Assembly: GCF_016888135.1 (NCBI RefSeq)
Contig: NZ_JACSWB010000240.1
Location: 1 to 47,564, forward strand
Direction of reading: 5' to 3'
Source of the DNA: Leptolyngbya sp. CCY15150
GTDB taxonomy: Bacteria; Cyanobacteriota; Cyanobacteriia; RECH01
Length of the DNA stretch: 47,564 bases
Within the stretch, counting starts at the first letter, position 1. Each line of letters starts with the position of its first letter. The notes beneath the pieces are model-generated. The model ran no database searches, was not told the DNA's origin, and saw only the letters and a program-made list of their open reading frames with translations. Position numbers and translations under genes: made by a program. Of this stretch, positions 1-7,700 are shown in pieces.

Positions 1-504
1 CCCAACTGCTCCCGGGAAATCTCTAGGGCTTGTAGGTAGAGGAGTTCGGCTTCACCATAGTGCCCTTGTGCCTCATACAGCACTGCCAGATTGTTGAGGC
101 TTTGGGCAACATAGAGGTGACGATCGCCCAACTGCTCGCGGACAATCTCTAGAGCCTGTTGATAGAGTGGTTTAGCCTCCTCATAGCGACCTTGTGCATA
201 GTAAAGCACAGCTAGGTTGTTGAGGCTGCTGGCAATATTTGGGTGGCGATCGCCCAACTGCTCACGGGAAATCTCTAGGGCTTGTAGGTAGAGGAGTTCG
301 GCTTCCCCGTAGCGCCCTTGTGTCTCATACAATACTGCCAGATTGTTGAGGCTGGTGGCAACAGAGGGGTGGCGATCGCCCAATTGCCCGCGGACAATCT
401 CCAGGGTTTGTAGGAGGAGAAGTTCAGCCTCGGCATAGCGACCGGCCTGGTGCAGCTCAAGTCCTTGATCATTCAAACGACTAGCCTCTTCGAGTCGTGC
501 TGAT
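1..504. repeat. Four in-frame 126-bp direct repeats inside the TPR gene
   Basis: The string CCCAACTGCTC or a close variant recurs at 1, 127, 253 and 379, a spacing of exactly 126 bp (42 codons). A HIP1 site or a near match sits at each unit boundary. Units at 1 and 253 are much closer to each other than to the unit at 127, so the pattern is A-B-A. The unit at 379 is diverged in its second half. Confidence 0.85.
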
Positions 505-713
505 CCTTCCACATTAGCCGTTGGCCCAGACTGTAATGCCAACTGATCATGGCCAACGCTACTTGGATGAGTAGAGGGTTCTGCCGTCACCTGCGCCCAA
601 GCACTCGGCAACCCTCCCGTCACCATCGCCGTCGCCAGGGCCAAGCTCAACCATCGTCGCGTCCGCCACTTCATAGATTGACTCAGCTTGTGCTGTTTCG
701 CTCGATCGTCCAT
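1..713 (-). CDS. Secreted tetratricopeptide-repeat protein, kinesin-light-chain type (partial, C-terminus outside window)
   Basis: The reading frame is open from an ATG at 711-713 (read on the minus strand) to the left edge, about 237 codons. Residues 1-40 form a signal peptide: a basic stretch (KWRTRRW), a hydrophobic core and an AWA cleavage-like site. From about residue 75 the protein consists of 42-residue TPR units carrying the motif SLNNLAVLYE and ending LGDRHP, the form common in kinesin light chains and in many secreted cyanobacterial TPR proteins. Such repeats are protein-protein interaction scaffolds; a downstream peptidase-like CHAT domain is common in this family but cannot be checked because the gene leaves the window. 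Function is unknown. The start is chosen because it gives a complete signal peptide; an internal ATG 13 codons later would also work. Confidence 0.85.
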   Translation of the reverse strand, partial: MDDRAKQHKLSQSMKWRTRRWLSLALATAMVTGGLPSAWAQVTAEPSTHPSSVGHDQLALQSGPTANVEGSARLEEASRLNDQGLELHQAGRYAEAELLLLQTLEIVRGQLGDRHPSVATSLNNLAVLYETQGRYGEAELLYLQALEISREQLGDRHPNIASSLNNLAVLYYAQGRYEEAKPLYQQALEIVREQLGDRHLYVAQSLNNLAVLYEAQGHYGEAELLYLQALEISREQL

Positions 714-1045
714 GGGTCTTCACCTGCACATATCAGCTATGTCTACCTATGGCTGGGGCAACGCCACCTATGCACGCCGTGTACCCAGATCTCAACCACT
801 CATCTAGACTAATACAGCTCTAAAGATACACTAGATAACATTTCAGGCAAGACCGTCCTATCTGTTGTGCGCAATCTTAAGCACATTTGGCACAGGATGG
901 ACGGTCATACGACGTTGAGGCCGACATGAACCAACCCAAGAGCGATCGCTACTCAAAAGCCCAGCAGATGACGAGATCTACTGGGCCGTTGAACGCAGGC
1001 GTTATGGATTGAGGTTGATGAATCGAGCGCCTAGGTTAACCGAGC
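714..1045. other. Intergenic spacer between TPR gene and pgk
   Basis: This 332-bp stretch lies upstream of the TPR gene and downstream of pgk, both on the minus strand. It holds the likely pgk terminator (955-986) and one HIP1 site. I see no credible gene and no clear promoter hexamers. Confidence 0.6.
955..986 (-). terminator. Probable Rho-independent terminator of pgk
   Basis: Arms GCCCAG-C-AGAT (959-969) and ATCT-A-CTGGGC (976-986) pair with one mismatch around a six-base loop. On the minus strand the hairpin is followed by TTTTGAG. It lies 60 bp past the pgk stop codon. Confidence 0.65.
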
Positions 1046-2251
1046 TTAGGCTTCATCCAAGGCTGCGATACCCGGCAGCACTTTGCCTTCCAGCAGTTCC
1101 AAGCTAGCGCCACCGCCGGTGGAGATATGGCTCATTTGATCGGCCAGTCCCACTTTTTCCACGGCTGCCACAGAGTCGCCGCCGCCGATGATGGTGGTGG
1201 TGCCCTTGGGGGTTAGTTCTGCCAAGGTATGAGCGATCGCTTCTGTCCCAGCGGCAAACTTCTCGAATTCAAACACACCCATGGGGCCATTCCAGATGAC
1301 GCTCTTGCAGTCTGCCAGGGCAGCTTGGAACACCTTGATGGAGTCGGGGCCGATGTCGAGACCCATCCAACCATCGGGGATAGCGTCGATGCTCACGGTT
1401 TGGGCATTGGCATCGGGAGAGAAGTTGTCGGCTACTACAACGTCGGTGGGCAGTAGGAGATCAACGCCTTTTTCCTTGGCTTTGATTTCTAGCGCTTTGG
1501 CGAGTTCCAGCTTGTCTTCTTCTACCAAGGATTTACCAACGCTGAGGCCACGGGCCTTGTAGAAGGTGAAGATCATGCCGCCGCCAATCAGCAGCTTGTC
1601 TACTTTTTCCAGCAGGGTTTCAATGACGCCAATCTTGCTCGATACCTTCGAGCCGCCAACGATCGCTGCTAGGGGAGGCTTAGGATTTTCGATCGCATTC
1701 TGGAGATACTGCAGCTCCTTGTCGATCAAGAAGCCAGCCACGGAGGGACTGAGGTAATGGGTCACCCCTTCCGTAGAAGCATGGGCGCGGTGGGCGGTAC
1801 CGAAGGCGTCATTCACGTAGAGATCGGCAACGGATGCTAGCTTCTTGGAGAAGTCGGCGTCGTTTTTCTCTTCTTCTGCGTAGAAGCGCACGTTTTCTAG
1901 GAGTACAACTTCACCATCTTGCATCCCAGCAACAGCAGCGGCCACGGCATCGCCAATGCAGTCGTCACATTTGAGGACGGGCTTGCCGAGCAGCTCGGAA
2001 AGGCGAGTGGCTACCGGCGTGAGCCGCATACTGTCAACCACCTTGCCCTTGGGACGACCAAAGTGGCTGGTGAGGATGACCTTGGCTCCGTTGTCGCTCA
2101 GGTATTGAATGGTGGGTAGAGCAGCCCGAATGCGGGTGTCGTCGGTGATGCTGCCTTGATCATCGAGGGGTACGTTGAAGTCTGCACGCACCAGCACTCG
2201 CTTGCCAGACAAATCTGCTTTAGATAAAGTCGCTAATGTTTTTTTCGCCAC
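1046..2251 (-). CDS. pgk: Phosphoglycerate kinase
   Basis: Phosphoglycerate kinase interconverts 1,3-bisphosphoglycerate plus ADP with 3-phosphoglycerate plus ATP, in glycolysis and, in the ATP-consuming direction, in the Calvin-Benson cycle. The 401-residue product has the usual family length. The N-terminal substrate-binding signature [10 protein letters not shown] is at 21-30 and HFGRPKG at 63-69. The C-terminal nucleotide-binding region contains [11 protein letters not shown] at about 356-366, followed by STGGGASLE. The start codon is GTG (2249-2251), giving the conserved beginning MAKKT; an alternative start is not apparent. The gene stands alone, with a terminator-like hairpin at 955-986. 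A short palindrome, GACA-TTAT-TGTC, lies about 45 bp upstream of the start; whether it is an operator is unknown. Confidence 0.97.
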   Translation of the reverse strand: MAKKTLATLSKADLSGKRVLVRADFNVPLDDQGSITDDTRIRAALPTIQYLSDNGAKVILTSHFGRPKGKVVDSMRLTPVATRLSELLGKPVLKCDDCIGDAVAAAVAGMQDGEVVLLENVRFYAEEEKNDADFSKKLASVADLYVNDAFGTAHRAHASTEGVTHYLSPSVAGFLIDKELQYLQNAIENPKPPLAAIVGGSKVSSKIGVIETLLEKVDKLLIGGGMIFTFYKARGLSVGKSLVEEDKLELAKALEIKAKEKGVDLLLPTDVVVADNFSPDANAQTVSIDAIPDGWMGLDIGPDSIKVFQAALADCKSVIWNGPMGVFEFEKFAAGTEAIAHTLAELTPKGTTTIIGGGDSVAAVEKVGLADQMSHISTGGGASLELLEGKVLPGIAALDEA

Positions 2252-2677
2252 GGCGAATGAACCCCCTAACTCAATAAGTGTTTTTACCTATGGACATTAT
2301 TGTCTCATGACTGGGTCTGAGAACCGTCCTAGCCCCGGACTTTTCTAGGTACTTTTTTCCATCGTGGTATCTTATGACGCTCTGCTCAACAGACCTCAGC
2401 GGGTTCCTCTGCACTCCTCATCTCAAGGATGGTGGATCTAAGAGTTTAGGTGACAAGGTTGGAGAGCTGCTCTGGTCATCATCTCAACCAGGTGCCCATC
2501 CCTTGGACGGACGCACCAAAATTGACAAGATATTAAACCAGATGGAATAACGGTTCATCTAGGCTTTAGCCTTAGAGAATAGACAGCGATAGATCCCGCT
2601 ATGGGATATCTATTGCTTCATGTCTTATGTTGTATCGTCCATATTGTACCGGAGTCTGCGTTCTAGTAAGGCACCCT
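2252..2677. other. Divergent intergenic region pgk / universal stress protein
   Basis: This 426-bp spacer separates the divergent starts of pgk and the universal stress gene and must hold both promoters. It contains a perfect TTGACA hexamer at 2522-2527, listed separately, and an imperfect hairpin around 2589-2612 (AGATCCC / GGGATATCT arms) in the likely 5' leader of the stress gene. No ORF here looks coding. Confidence 0.55.
2522..2550 (+). promoter_or_regulatory. Candidate sigma-70-type promoter for the universal stress gene
   Basis: TTGACA at 2522-2527 is a perfect -35 hexamer. Seventeen bases later is GAATAA (2545-2550), a poor match to TATAAT. It points toward the stress gene 128 bp downstream. 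The weak -10 makes this tentative. Confidence 0.3.
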
Positions 2678-3076
2678 ATGTTTGAGACTGTTTTGTATCC
2701 CATTGACCAAACCCGTGAGTCGATTGAGGCAGCGGGTATGGTGGCTCAAGTGGTGAATCTTTGCCACAGCCGCCTTGTCATTCTTTCGGTTGTAGATCAG
2801 GAGGCGGAGGAGGAAGCTCAATCTGCTGCCTATGAGGCGATCGCTAAGCTGTTAGATGAAATCAAGACGTTATTTGGAGCGAGAGGAATTACCGCGGAAA
2901 CGATGGAGCGCACCGGCAACCCGGCGTTCATGATTTGTGATGTGGCGGATGAAATTAACGCCAAGGTGATTATTATGGGCTGTCGCGGTTTGGGGCTCAC
3001 GGAAGAGGGCGCGGCGGAGAGTGTCACCAATCGAGTCATCAATCTGGCTCCTTGTCCGGTGTTGATTGTGCCCTAG
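2678..3076 (+). CDS. Universal stress protein (UspA family)
   Basis: A single-domain Usp of 132 residues. It opens with FETVLYPIDQT, the usual first beta strand with its Asp, and ends with the family nucleotide-binding region: GCRGLGL at 101-107, then SVTNRVI and APCPVLIVP. Usp proteins bind ATP or act as stress-responsive dimers; the target is not predictable. The pattern GxRG followed by S-V-x-N resembles ATP-binding members, although the second glycine-rich part is less typical (EEGAAESV). Start ATG 2678 is preferred over an in-frame start 51 bp upstream because TAAGG precedes it at a suitable distance and the product then starts at the conserved strand. A palindromic dispersed repeat begins 40 bp after the stop. 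Confidence 0.9.
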   Translation: MFETVLYPIDQTRESIEAAGMVAQVVNLCHSRLVILSVVDQEAEEEAQSAAYEAIAKLLDEIKTLFGARGITAETMERTGNPAFMICDVADEINAKVIIMGCRGLGLTEEGAAESVTNRVINLAPCPVLIVP

Positions 3077-3116
3077 GTTAGTGCTCGTCCAGTTGGAGAT
3101 GCTGATGCTCCAGTCA

Positions 3117-3190
3117 TAGGGTGCTGCTGCGCAGCCGTAACGCACCATCTCATGAAGCATGGATGCGTTACGCTAGCGCTTCAGCGGATC
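3117..3190. repeat. Palindromic dispersed repeat, copy 1
   Basis: Contains GTAACGCA (3137-3144) and TGCGTTAC (3164-3171), an 8-bp perfect inverted repeat with a 19-base spacer, inside a longer block beginning TAGGGT. A second copy with the same arm and spacer lengths lies at 21095-21165. Both follow a plus-strand stop codon by 19-40 bp. Confidence 0.8.
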
Positions 3191-3209
3191 CATGCCGCCT
3201 GGTTCAAAG

Positions 3210-3416
3210 CTAGTCCACCACCACCACAAATTCTTCACCTTCAACCACGACGCGATCGCCTCCCACCAGTTTCCGCCCGCGTCGGGTTTCTACGGCTCCA
3301 TTCACCAAGACTTGACCGTCTTGAATCATCAGCTTGGCCTGGCCGCCCGTGCGTGCTGTGCCGGTGAGCTTCAAGAACTGGTCGAGTTTAATGGTATCGG
3401 GCTGCAGATCTGACAT
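3210..3416 (-). CDS. S4 domain RNA-binding protein
   Basis: A 68-residue protein that is essentially one S4 RNA-binding domain. The motif LDQFLKLTGTARTGGQAK (residues 11-28) followed by IQDGQVLVNG and RRGRKLVGGD matches small YbcJ/YaaA-type S4 proteins, which are thought to bind structured RNA, probably ribosome-associated. The ATG at 3414-3416 gives the natural start; the frame remains open upstream but that extension overlaps the rodZ 3' end and looks noncoding. It follows the RodZ-like gene on the same strand, after a terminator-like hairpin (3504-3541), so may be separately transcribed. No Shine-Dalgarno sequence is evident, which is common in cyanobacteria. Confidence 0.85.
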   Translation of the reverse strand: MSDLQPDTIKLDQFLKLTGTARTGGQAKLMIQDGQVLVNGAVETRRGRKLVGGDRVVVEGEEFVVVVD

Positions 3417-3503
3417 GGAGGGTCTCGGTACAGGATGGAGGTGAGATGGGGAGGATGGGGGCGCGTGACAGCACTCCTGTCCCGGCGATCGCCCCTGCGA
3501 CTC

Positions 3504-3541
3504 AAAGGGCCCATGAGCTTCTTGTAAGAAACCCATGGGCC
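3504..3541 (-). terminator. Terminator-like hairpin after the RodZ-like gene
   Basis: GGCCCATG (3508-3515) pairs with CATGGGCC (3534-3541), with an inner TTCTT/AAGAA pairing. On the minus strand it is followed only by TTTGAG, so termination may be partial and the S4 gene could be read through. Confidence 0.5.
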
Positions 3542-3564
3542 GTCTCTGTAGGCAAAGGAGAGGA

Positions 3565-4479
3565 TTAATTGGTGCTGGGGCCCGTGGGTGTGTAGGTGAC
3601 TTCTGCGGTTTGGCCGCGATCGCCCATGGAGGTAGCTTCCCCGCCGTTGTAGGACAGGGTGACACCGCCAGCATTGCCGGTGAAGATCACGAGTTCTCGC
3701 TGGGCTTCCCATTGACGCTCGGTGCCGGCGGGCAGGGTGCCTTCGTAGTCTGTAGTGCCATCCACTGTGATGCTCACCCAAGCCGGTTCGCTGGCGGTGA
3801 GGGTGACTGCAATGGGTACGTCAGGCGTCACGGTTGGGGGCGGGGTCGGTTCGGTCGGTTCTTCAACCAGCGGCTCTGCTGCAGTAATCTCTGGCTCTGG
3901 GCTGGGAGCGATCGCTTCGTCATCTGAGGATGAACGATTGGCGACTCCCACGGCAACACCAATGCCGATGATCACCAGCGCCACGGTACCCAGACCTAGC
4001 CAGAGGGGAAATCCAGCCGAGGGCGATCGCCGCGACATGCGTCGAGCCACGAGATCGGCTTCCGGGGTAGGCAAGACGGTTTGCGTTAAGGCAAAGGCAT
4101 CGTCGGGTGCCGTAGCTTCTTCGGCGACCTCATAGTGATCGGGTTGCGGAGGTTGATCCGTCGCCGTCTCGGCGGCAGATGGATTAATGGGAAACTGTTT
4201 GGCAACTGCAATTCCATCAAGACCTAGAGCTTCAGCATGTCGGCGGATGAAACCTTGAACAAAAACGGCTTCTGGCAAAATGTCTACTTGCCCAGACTCT
4301 ATGGCCCGCAGCATTCTCAGGGGCACGTAGGTGGTTGCCGTTACTTGCTCCAATGAAATTCCCTGCTCTTCTCGCACTTGGCATAGAAAAGCCCCGATTT
4401 CAATGAGGTGTTGAACTTGAATTGGAGTTAGCTTGCCCACACGCGTCCTCAAATTCCCTGGCACAATGTTTGCTTTCAT
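3565..4479 (-). CDS. rodZ: RodZ-like membrane protein with N-terminal helix-turn-helix
   Basis: A 304-residue protein with the RodZ architecture. Residues about 25-95 form a Xre-like helix-turn-helix (IGAFLCQVREEQGISLEQVT, then VPLRMLRAIESG and VFVQGFIRRHAEALG). A single membrane span follows at about 157-180 (PLWLGLGTVALVIIGIGVAV), preceded by a basic MSRRSPS segment. An acidic, proline-rich linker (about 185-222) leads to a C-terminal DUF4115 domain (about 223-300). RodZ proteins link the MreB cytoskeleton to the cell-wall elongation machinery. The N-terminal 20 residues (MKANIVPGNLRTRVGKLTP) are longer than in many homologues, but no better start is available. Regulation is not evident. 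Confidence 0.85.
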   Translation of the reverse strand: MKANIVPGNLRTRVGKLTPIQVQHLIEIGAFLCQVREEQGISLEQVTATTYVPLRMLRAIESGQVDILPEAVFVQGFIRRHAEALGLDGIAVAKQFPINPSAAETATDQPPQPDHYEVAEEATAPDDAFALTQTVLPTPEADLVARRMSRRSPSAGFPLWLGLGTVALVIIGIGVAVGVANRSSSDDEAIAPSPEPEITAAEPLVEEPTEPTPPPTVTPDVPIAVTLTASEPAWVSITVDGTTDYEGTLPAGTERQWEAQRELVIFTGNAGGVTLSYNGGEATSMGDRGQTAEVTYTPTGPSTN

Positions 4480-4776
4480 CTTCTGACGTTACAGTACACC
4501 AATCTGCTGGACTGTGGGCGACGCATCGCCCATATTAACCACTATCGGAGCAATTCCTGCTGCTCAAAGAATATCGCGAATGGCGTTGTCTGAATACTAC
4601 CTTTAGAAAGACATCGAGAGAGACGTCAGCACTTGATAGGATTACCGCCGGTTATTGGGTAGGAGGCAAGCAACAAAAAATTATCAACTTTAGGCAGTCT
4701 TGATAGCAAGAAGCCATAGATGTGCGACTAGACTGGTGGTAGAAACCATATTAGTGGCTTAAGGAGCCTGCCTCCT

Positions 4777-5106
4777 ATGGTGACCAAACAGACATTTTCT
4801 AGCTTTGATGATATGTTAGCCACCTCCGAACAGCCGGTGCTGATCGACTTTTATGCGCCTTGGTGTGGGCCCTGCCAACTGATGGCAACGATTCTCAAGG
4901 AGGTGAATGCTCAGCTTGGGGAGCGGCTGCGCATTGTGAAAATCAACACGGACAACTATCCAGCGATCGCCTCCCAGCATGACATTCAAGCCCTACCCAC
5001 CCTGGTGTTGTTTAAAAACGGGCAGCCGATCGAACGCATTGAGGGGGTGGTGCGCAGCCATCAACTGATTCCCCATCTTACGAGCTTGCTCGACGACGCG
5101 TCTTGA
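4777..5106 (+). CDS. trxY: Thioredoxin, y-type
   Basis: A 109-residue thioredoxin with active site WCGPC at 29-33 and the cis-proline segment ALPTLVLFKNG. The context FYAPWCGPCQLM and IVKINTDNYPAIA resembles plant chloroplast TrxY and the cyanobacterial y-type enzyme called TrxQ in Synechocystis, rather than the m-type TrxA. Such thioredoxins reduce target disulfides and peroxiredoxins in the cytosol with electrons from ferredoxin- or NADPH-thioredoxin reductase. AAGGAG lies upstream of the ATG with a spacer of about 12 bases, slightly long. The 297 bp before it (4480-4776) separates it from the divergent RodZ-like gene and has no other gene. The y-type assignment is by memory of family patterns, not alignment. 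Confidence 0.93.
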   Translation: MVTKQTFSSFDDMLATSEQPVLIDFYAPWCGPCQLMATILKEVNAQLGERLRIVKINTDNYPAIASQHDIQALPTLVLFKNGQPIERIEGVVRSHQLIPHLTSLLDDAS

Positions 5107-5160
5107 ACCCCTGTCTAGCTAATGCCTAGCTAATTGTCTATCTAACCTCTCTTTTTTCCT

Positions 5161-5241
5161 ATGCTGAGAAATTTAGTTGCCTTCGCGACCCTGTTCATTT
5201 CCATTGGAATTTTTATCTATTTCTCGAAGGAGATTCGCTAG
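5161..5241 (+). CDS. Possible 26-residue single-span membrane protein
   Basis: An ATG at 5161 opens a 26-codon frame ending TAG at 5239-5241. The product begins MLRNLVAFATLF, continues with a hydrophobic run rich in I, F and Y (about residues 5-21), and ends FSKEIR. This is the layout of the very small membrane subunits of cyanobacterial photosynthetic and respiratory complexes, but it does not match PetG, PetL, PetN, PsbT, PsbM, PsaM or PsbX as I know them. It starts 54 bp after the thioredoxin stop codon, in the same direction, so it could be cotranscribed. An in-frame stop at 5143-5145 limits the N-terminus. There is no clear Shine-Dalgarno sequence; the 5' flank is pyrimidine-rich. It may be chance. 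Confidence 0.4.
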   Translation: MLRNLVAFATLFISIGIFIYFSKEIR

Positions 5242-5267
5242 GGCGATCGGACTGAGAAGCTGCTGGT

Positions 5268-6347
5268 TCACTCAAACAATCTGCCCCAGCCGTTTTTACG
5301 CCGATGGGTGAGCCAGCGCGCATTCAGCAGTTCGCGGCTGTATTTTTCAAACTGTCCACCCCTCCCCGAATAGCCGTCATGGACGGAGCCGTAGGGATCG
5401 TGGCAGACATAGCCAGCGTCATACTGACCCACGACTACAATCATGTGGCCACCTGAGGGAGCTGTGATCGGCCCACGATGCAGGATGCCAATGACAATGG
5501 GTTTTCCTTGATCGAGGCTGCGATCGAGATCCTCATAGTCTAGGTTGTAGTGAAAGGCTGAGCGGATGCCGTAGGACTGCAGCACTCGCGTTTGCACAGC
5601 GTGGTCGGTGGTGTCACCTAGGGCAACCACTTTGCGCAGGTAGTCGTTATCGTTGGCGATCGCTGCTCCGAGAAACCGAGCTGCCATGGCGCAGGCTGAG
5701 CTATTGCAGGTGCGCCACGATTCAATATAGTTGTCCCGCTGGCTGAAGTAGGGTACGGCTAGAGGCTTCTTGTCGGCCCGTTTTGCTACAACCGGGTAGA
5801 CCATTTTGCCATCTTGCTCCACCCGCGCATGGGGAGTGTAGACGTACCACGTATTGCGCCCCCGCAGGAACTGATTTTTCAGCGAGATGCGGATGTGGTT
5901 ATCAAAGTTTTGTCCTGCACTAGCATAGGCATAGGACTGGATTTCAAACTGCGTGCCGATGGGAATTTGGCAGCACTCTGTATCGGCGAGCTGGCTGGCC
6001 TGCAAGGGGCGCAGCTTGAACATGGTGTTTTGGGTGACGACTAACACCTGCCCTTTGCGCAGGGGGGCATGTTTATCGGGCGGTGGATAAACCGCCTTGC
6101 CGTCGTAGAAGATTTGGGCGTGGCGATCGTAGATATACCAGGTGTTAAAGCCGTTGAGGGTTTGCCCGTCTAACGCAACTTTGACATGGCCGTTAAAATC
6201 CATGCCGCCGCTGGCGTAGGCATAGGACGCGATGGGAAATTCTTGACCAGCGATCGCTCGGTATTGCTCTTGTTCTGGTAGATTAGACGACTGCTCGGTG
6301 CGCCGCTTGAGAACTGTATCGACCGTGACCCGTAAAAGCTTAACCAT
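5268..6347 (-). CDS. C39-like cysteine peptidase with two N-terminal repeated domains
   Basis: A 359-residue protein. Residues about 37-90 and 134-186 are two copies of one module (SYAYASGG...GHVKVAL...NTWYIYDRHA and SYAYASAG...NHIRISL...NTWYVYTPHA), probably a beta-rich SH3-like fold. Residues about 195-345 form a C39-like peptidase domain (Peptidase_C39_2): Cys214 in TCNSSACAMA aligns with the family nucleophile, His301 in GGHMIVVVG and Asp317 in CHDPYG complete the expected triad. No signal peptide or membrane segment is seen, so it may act in the cytosol or leave by a non-classical route. Substrate is unknown; relatives may cleave peptides or peptidoglycan crossbridges. It ends 26 bp from the small ORF, on the opposite strand. 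Confidence 0.75.
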   Translation of the reverse strand: MVKLLRVTVDTVLKRRTEQSSNLPEQEQYRAIAGQEFPIASYAYASGGMDFNGHVKVALDGQTLNGFNTWYIYDRHAQIFYDGKAVYPPPDKHAPLRKGQVLVVTQNTMFKLRPLQASQLADTECCQIPIGTQFEIQSYAYASAGQNFDNHIRISLKNQFLRGRNTWYVYTPHARVEQDGKMVYPVVAKRADKKPLAVPYFSQRDNYIESWRTCNSSACAMAARFLGAAIANDNDYLRKVVALGDTTDHAVQTRVLQSYGIRSAFHYNLDYEDLDRSLDQGKPIVIGILHRGPITAPSGGHMIVVVGQYDAGYVCHDPYGSVHDGYSGRGGQFEKYSRELLNARWLTHRRKNGWGRLFE

Positions 6348-6454
6348 ATGCTGTCTACGCCCACTAAAGACCCTAGTTGCATCATGCCATCATGGCACCA
6401 CAATACCAAGCAAATCCTCTGATTAGCTGACGTATGTTTCCCTTCATGCCCCAG

Positions 6455-6545
6455 CCCCTTCCCCCACAAGGGTAAGAAGGGGAGTAAGAAGGTACAAGTG
6501 CTCTCAAAGCCCCTCTACCGACCTGGGAGAGGGGTTTGGGGTGAG
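6455..6545. repeat. Pair of CCCC/GGGG inverted repeats (dispersed-repeat-like)
   Basis: CCCCTTC (6455-6461) pairs with GAAGGGG (6476-6482), and CCCCTCT (6510-6516) pairs with AGAGGGG (6528-6534), followed by TTTGGGGTGAGGG. This wording is typical of palindromic intergenic repeats scattered through cyanobacterial genomes; I see only one copy here. Confidence 0.55.
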
Positions 6546-6593
6546 GGTCTTCGAGTTGTATTCATCAACCTCTGTTGGCTAACCTCACGCCAT

Positions 6594-6621
6594 AAAAAAC
6601 GGTGCAGAGGTCTGCACCGTT
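6594..6621 (-). terminator. Strong Rho-independent terminator of the peroxiredoxin gene
   Basis: AACGGTGCAGA (6598-6608) and TCTGCACCGTT (6611-6621) form a perfect 11-bp stem. On the minus strand the stem runs directly into six T residues. Confidence 0.92.
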
Positions 6622-6667
6622 CCCAAACATCATAAAACCCAAGTCGCTAGAAGCGATCGCGCCCCGC

Positions 6668-7303
6668 TTACTTGTTGGGTTGGGGGGTCATGCGCAGGTA
6701 GGGCTTGACTTCGGTCACACCCTTAGGGAACTGCTTCTTGGCATCTTCGGTGGAGATGGAAGGTACCACGACGCAGTCGCCGCCGTCAGTCCAGTTGGCT
6801 GGGGTGGCTACCTTGTGGTAGTCGGTCAACTGGAGAGAATCAATCACCCGCAGGATTTCATCAAAGTTACGACCGGTGCTGGCGGGGTAGGTGAGGGACA
6901 ACCGCAGCTTTTTGTTGGGGTCGATGATGAACACCGTACGCACGGTCAGCGTATTGCTGGCGTTGGGGTGGATCATGTCGTACAGGTCAGACACGGTGCG
7001 ATCGGGGTCTGCCAAGATCGGGTAGTTGAGGGCAGTGCTTTGGGTTTCTTCAATGTCGCATACCCAACCCTTGTGAGAATCAACGTCATCGACGCTGAGG
7101 GCGATGGTTTTGACGTTACGCTTGTCAAATTCTGGCTTGAGCTTGGCAACCGTTCCCAACTCGGTGGTGCACACCGGAGTGTAGTCAGCGGGGTGGGAGA
7201 AGAGAACAACCCAGCTATCGCCAGCCCAATCGTAAAAGTTAATCTCGCCTTCGGTTGAGGCTTGGGTAAAGTTTGGAACAGTATCACCGAGTCGAAGCGC
7301 CAT
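6668..7303 (-). CDS. 1-Cys peroxiredoxin (Prx6 type)
   Basis: A 211-residue peroxiredoxin. The peroxidatic cysteine is Cys45 in PVCTTE (43-48), inside HPADYTPVCTTELG, the Prx6 signature. The long C-terminal part with TGRNFDEILRVIDSLQL and PANWTDGGDCVV is diagnostic of the 1-Cys class, which reduces H2O2 and alkyl hydroperoxides in the cytosol. Additional cysteines (WVCDIEE and GDCVVV) exist but the typical C-terminal resolving VCP motif of 2-Cys enzymes is missing. The gene is monocistronic with a strong terminator at 6594-6621. The y-type thioredoxin gene 1.5 kb away may be a reductant, but they are not in an operon. Confidence 0.95.
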   Translation of the reverse strand: MALRLGDTVPNFTQASTEGEINFYDWAGDSWVVLFSHPADYTPVCTTELGTVAKLKPEFDKRNVKTIALSVDDVDSHKGWVCDIEETQSTALNYPILADPDRTVSDLYDMIHPNASNTLTVRTVFIIDPNKKLRLSLTYPASTGRNFDEILRVIDSLQLTDYHKVATPANWTDGGDCVVVPSISTEDAKKQFPKGVTEVKPYLRMTPQPNK

Positions 7304-7700
7304 AATTCCTTAGTCCTGTGAATCGAAACTGTAGTACATGCATGACTAACATCACCAATGCCTAAATCCTGGGAAACTCTGCAAGCGATCGCGCCTTTAG
7401 CTCCTGATTTAAGACATTTATGTGAACCTATATGCCATGATGCCATAAAACCCCGGTTTTCCGGTCGGAGTTTAGATCTTTTTATATTTTCTTCTGATGA
7501 CAACCCAGGAGCGATCGCAGTTAAGACTTGCCCTGCGGTCTGTTGAGACCATTCCCTATTCCCCGGTGAGGCGGTGATCATTCGGGTTTTGGTGGAATGC
7601 TGGTGCCTAGGGAAGCGATCGCCTAGGGGAGATTGTCCGGCCGGTTGCGGAATCGATAGCATAATGAAAGAGTGTGTTACATAGGTTCACAAACGGCATC
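7304..7700. other. Divergent spacer between peroxiredoxin and UbiD-type gene
   Basis: This 397-bp region must hold both divergent promoters. It includes an AT-rich stretch near 7483-7496 and a small AAAACC/GGTTTT hairpin near 7447-7460. Several HIP1 sites occur. No gene and no certain promoter hexamers are seen. Confidence 0.5.

Larger units (their letters stand above)
6348..6667. other. Spacer between peroxiredoxin and C39-like peptidase genes
   Basis: This 320-bp stretch contains two adjacent CCCC-rich inverted repeats (6455-6545) and the peroxiredoxin terminator (6594-6621), listed separately. The rest, upstream of the peptidase gene, shows no ORF that looks coding and no clear promoter. 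Confidence 0.6.

Noticed and set aside
1229-2119. Several plus-strand frames opposite pgk, and similar antisense frames opposite other genes
   Set aside because: They are shadows of the coding frame, without start signals or motifs of their own.
7674-7700. GTG start 27 bp upstream for the UbiD-type gene
   Set aside because: The conserved protein begins at MARDLRGF; the added nine residues have no family support.
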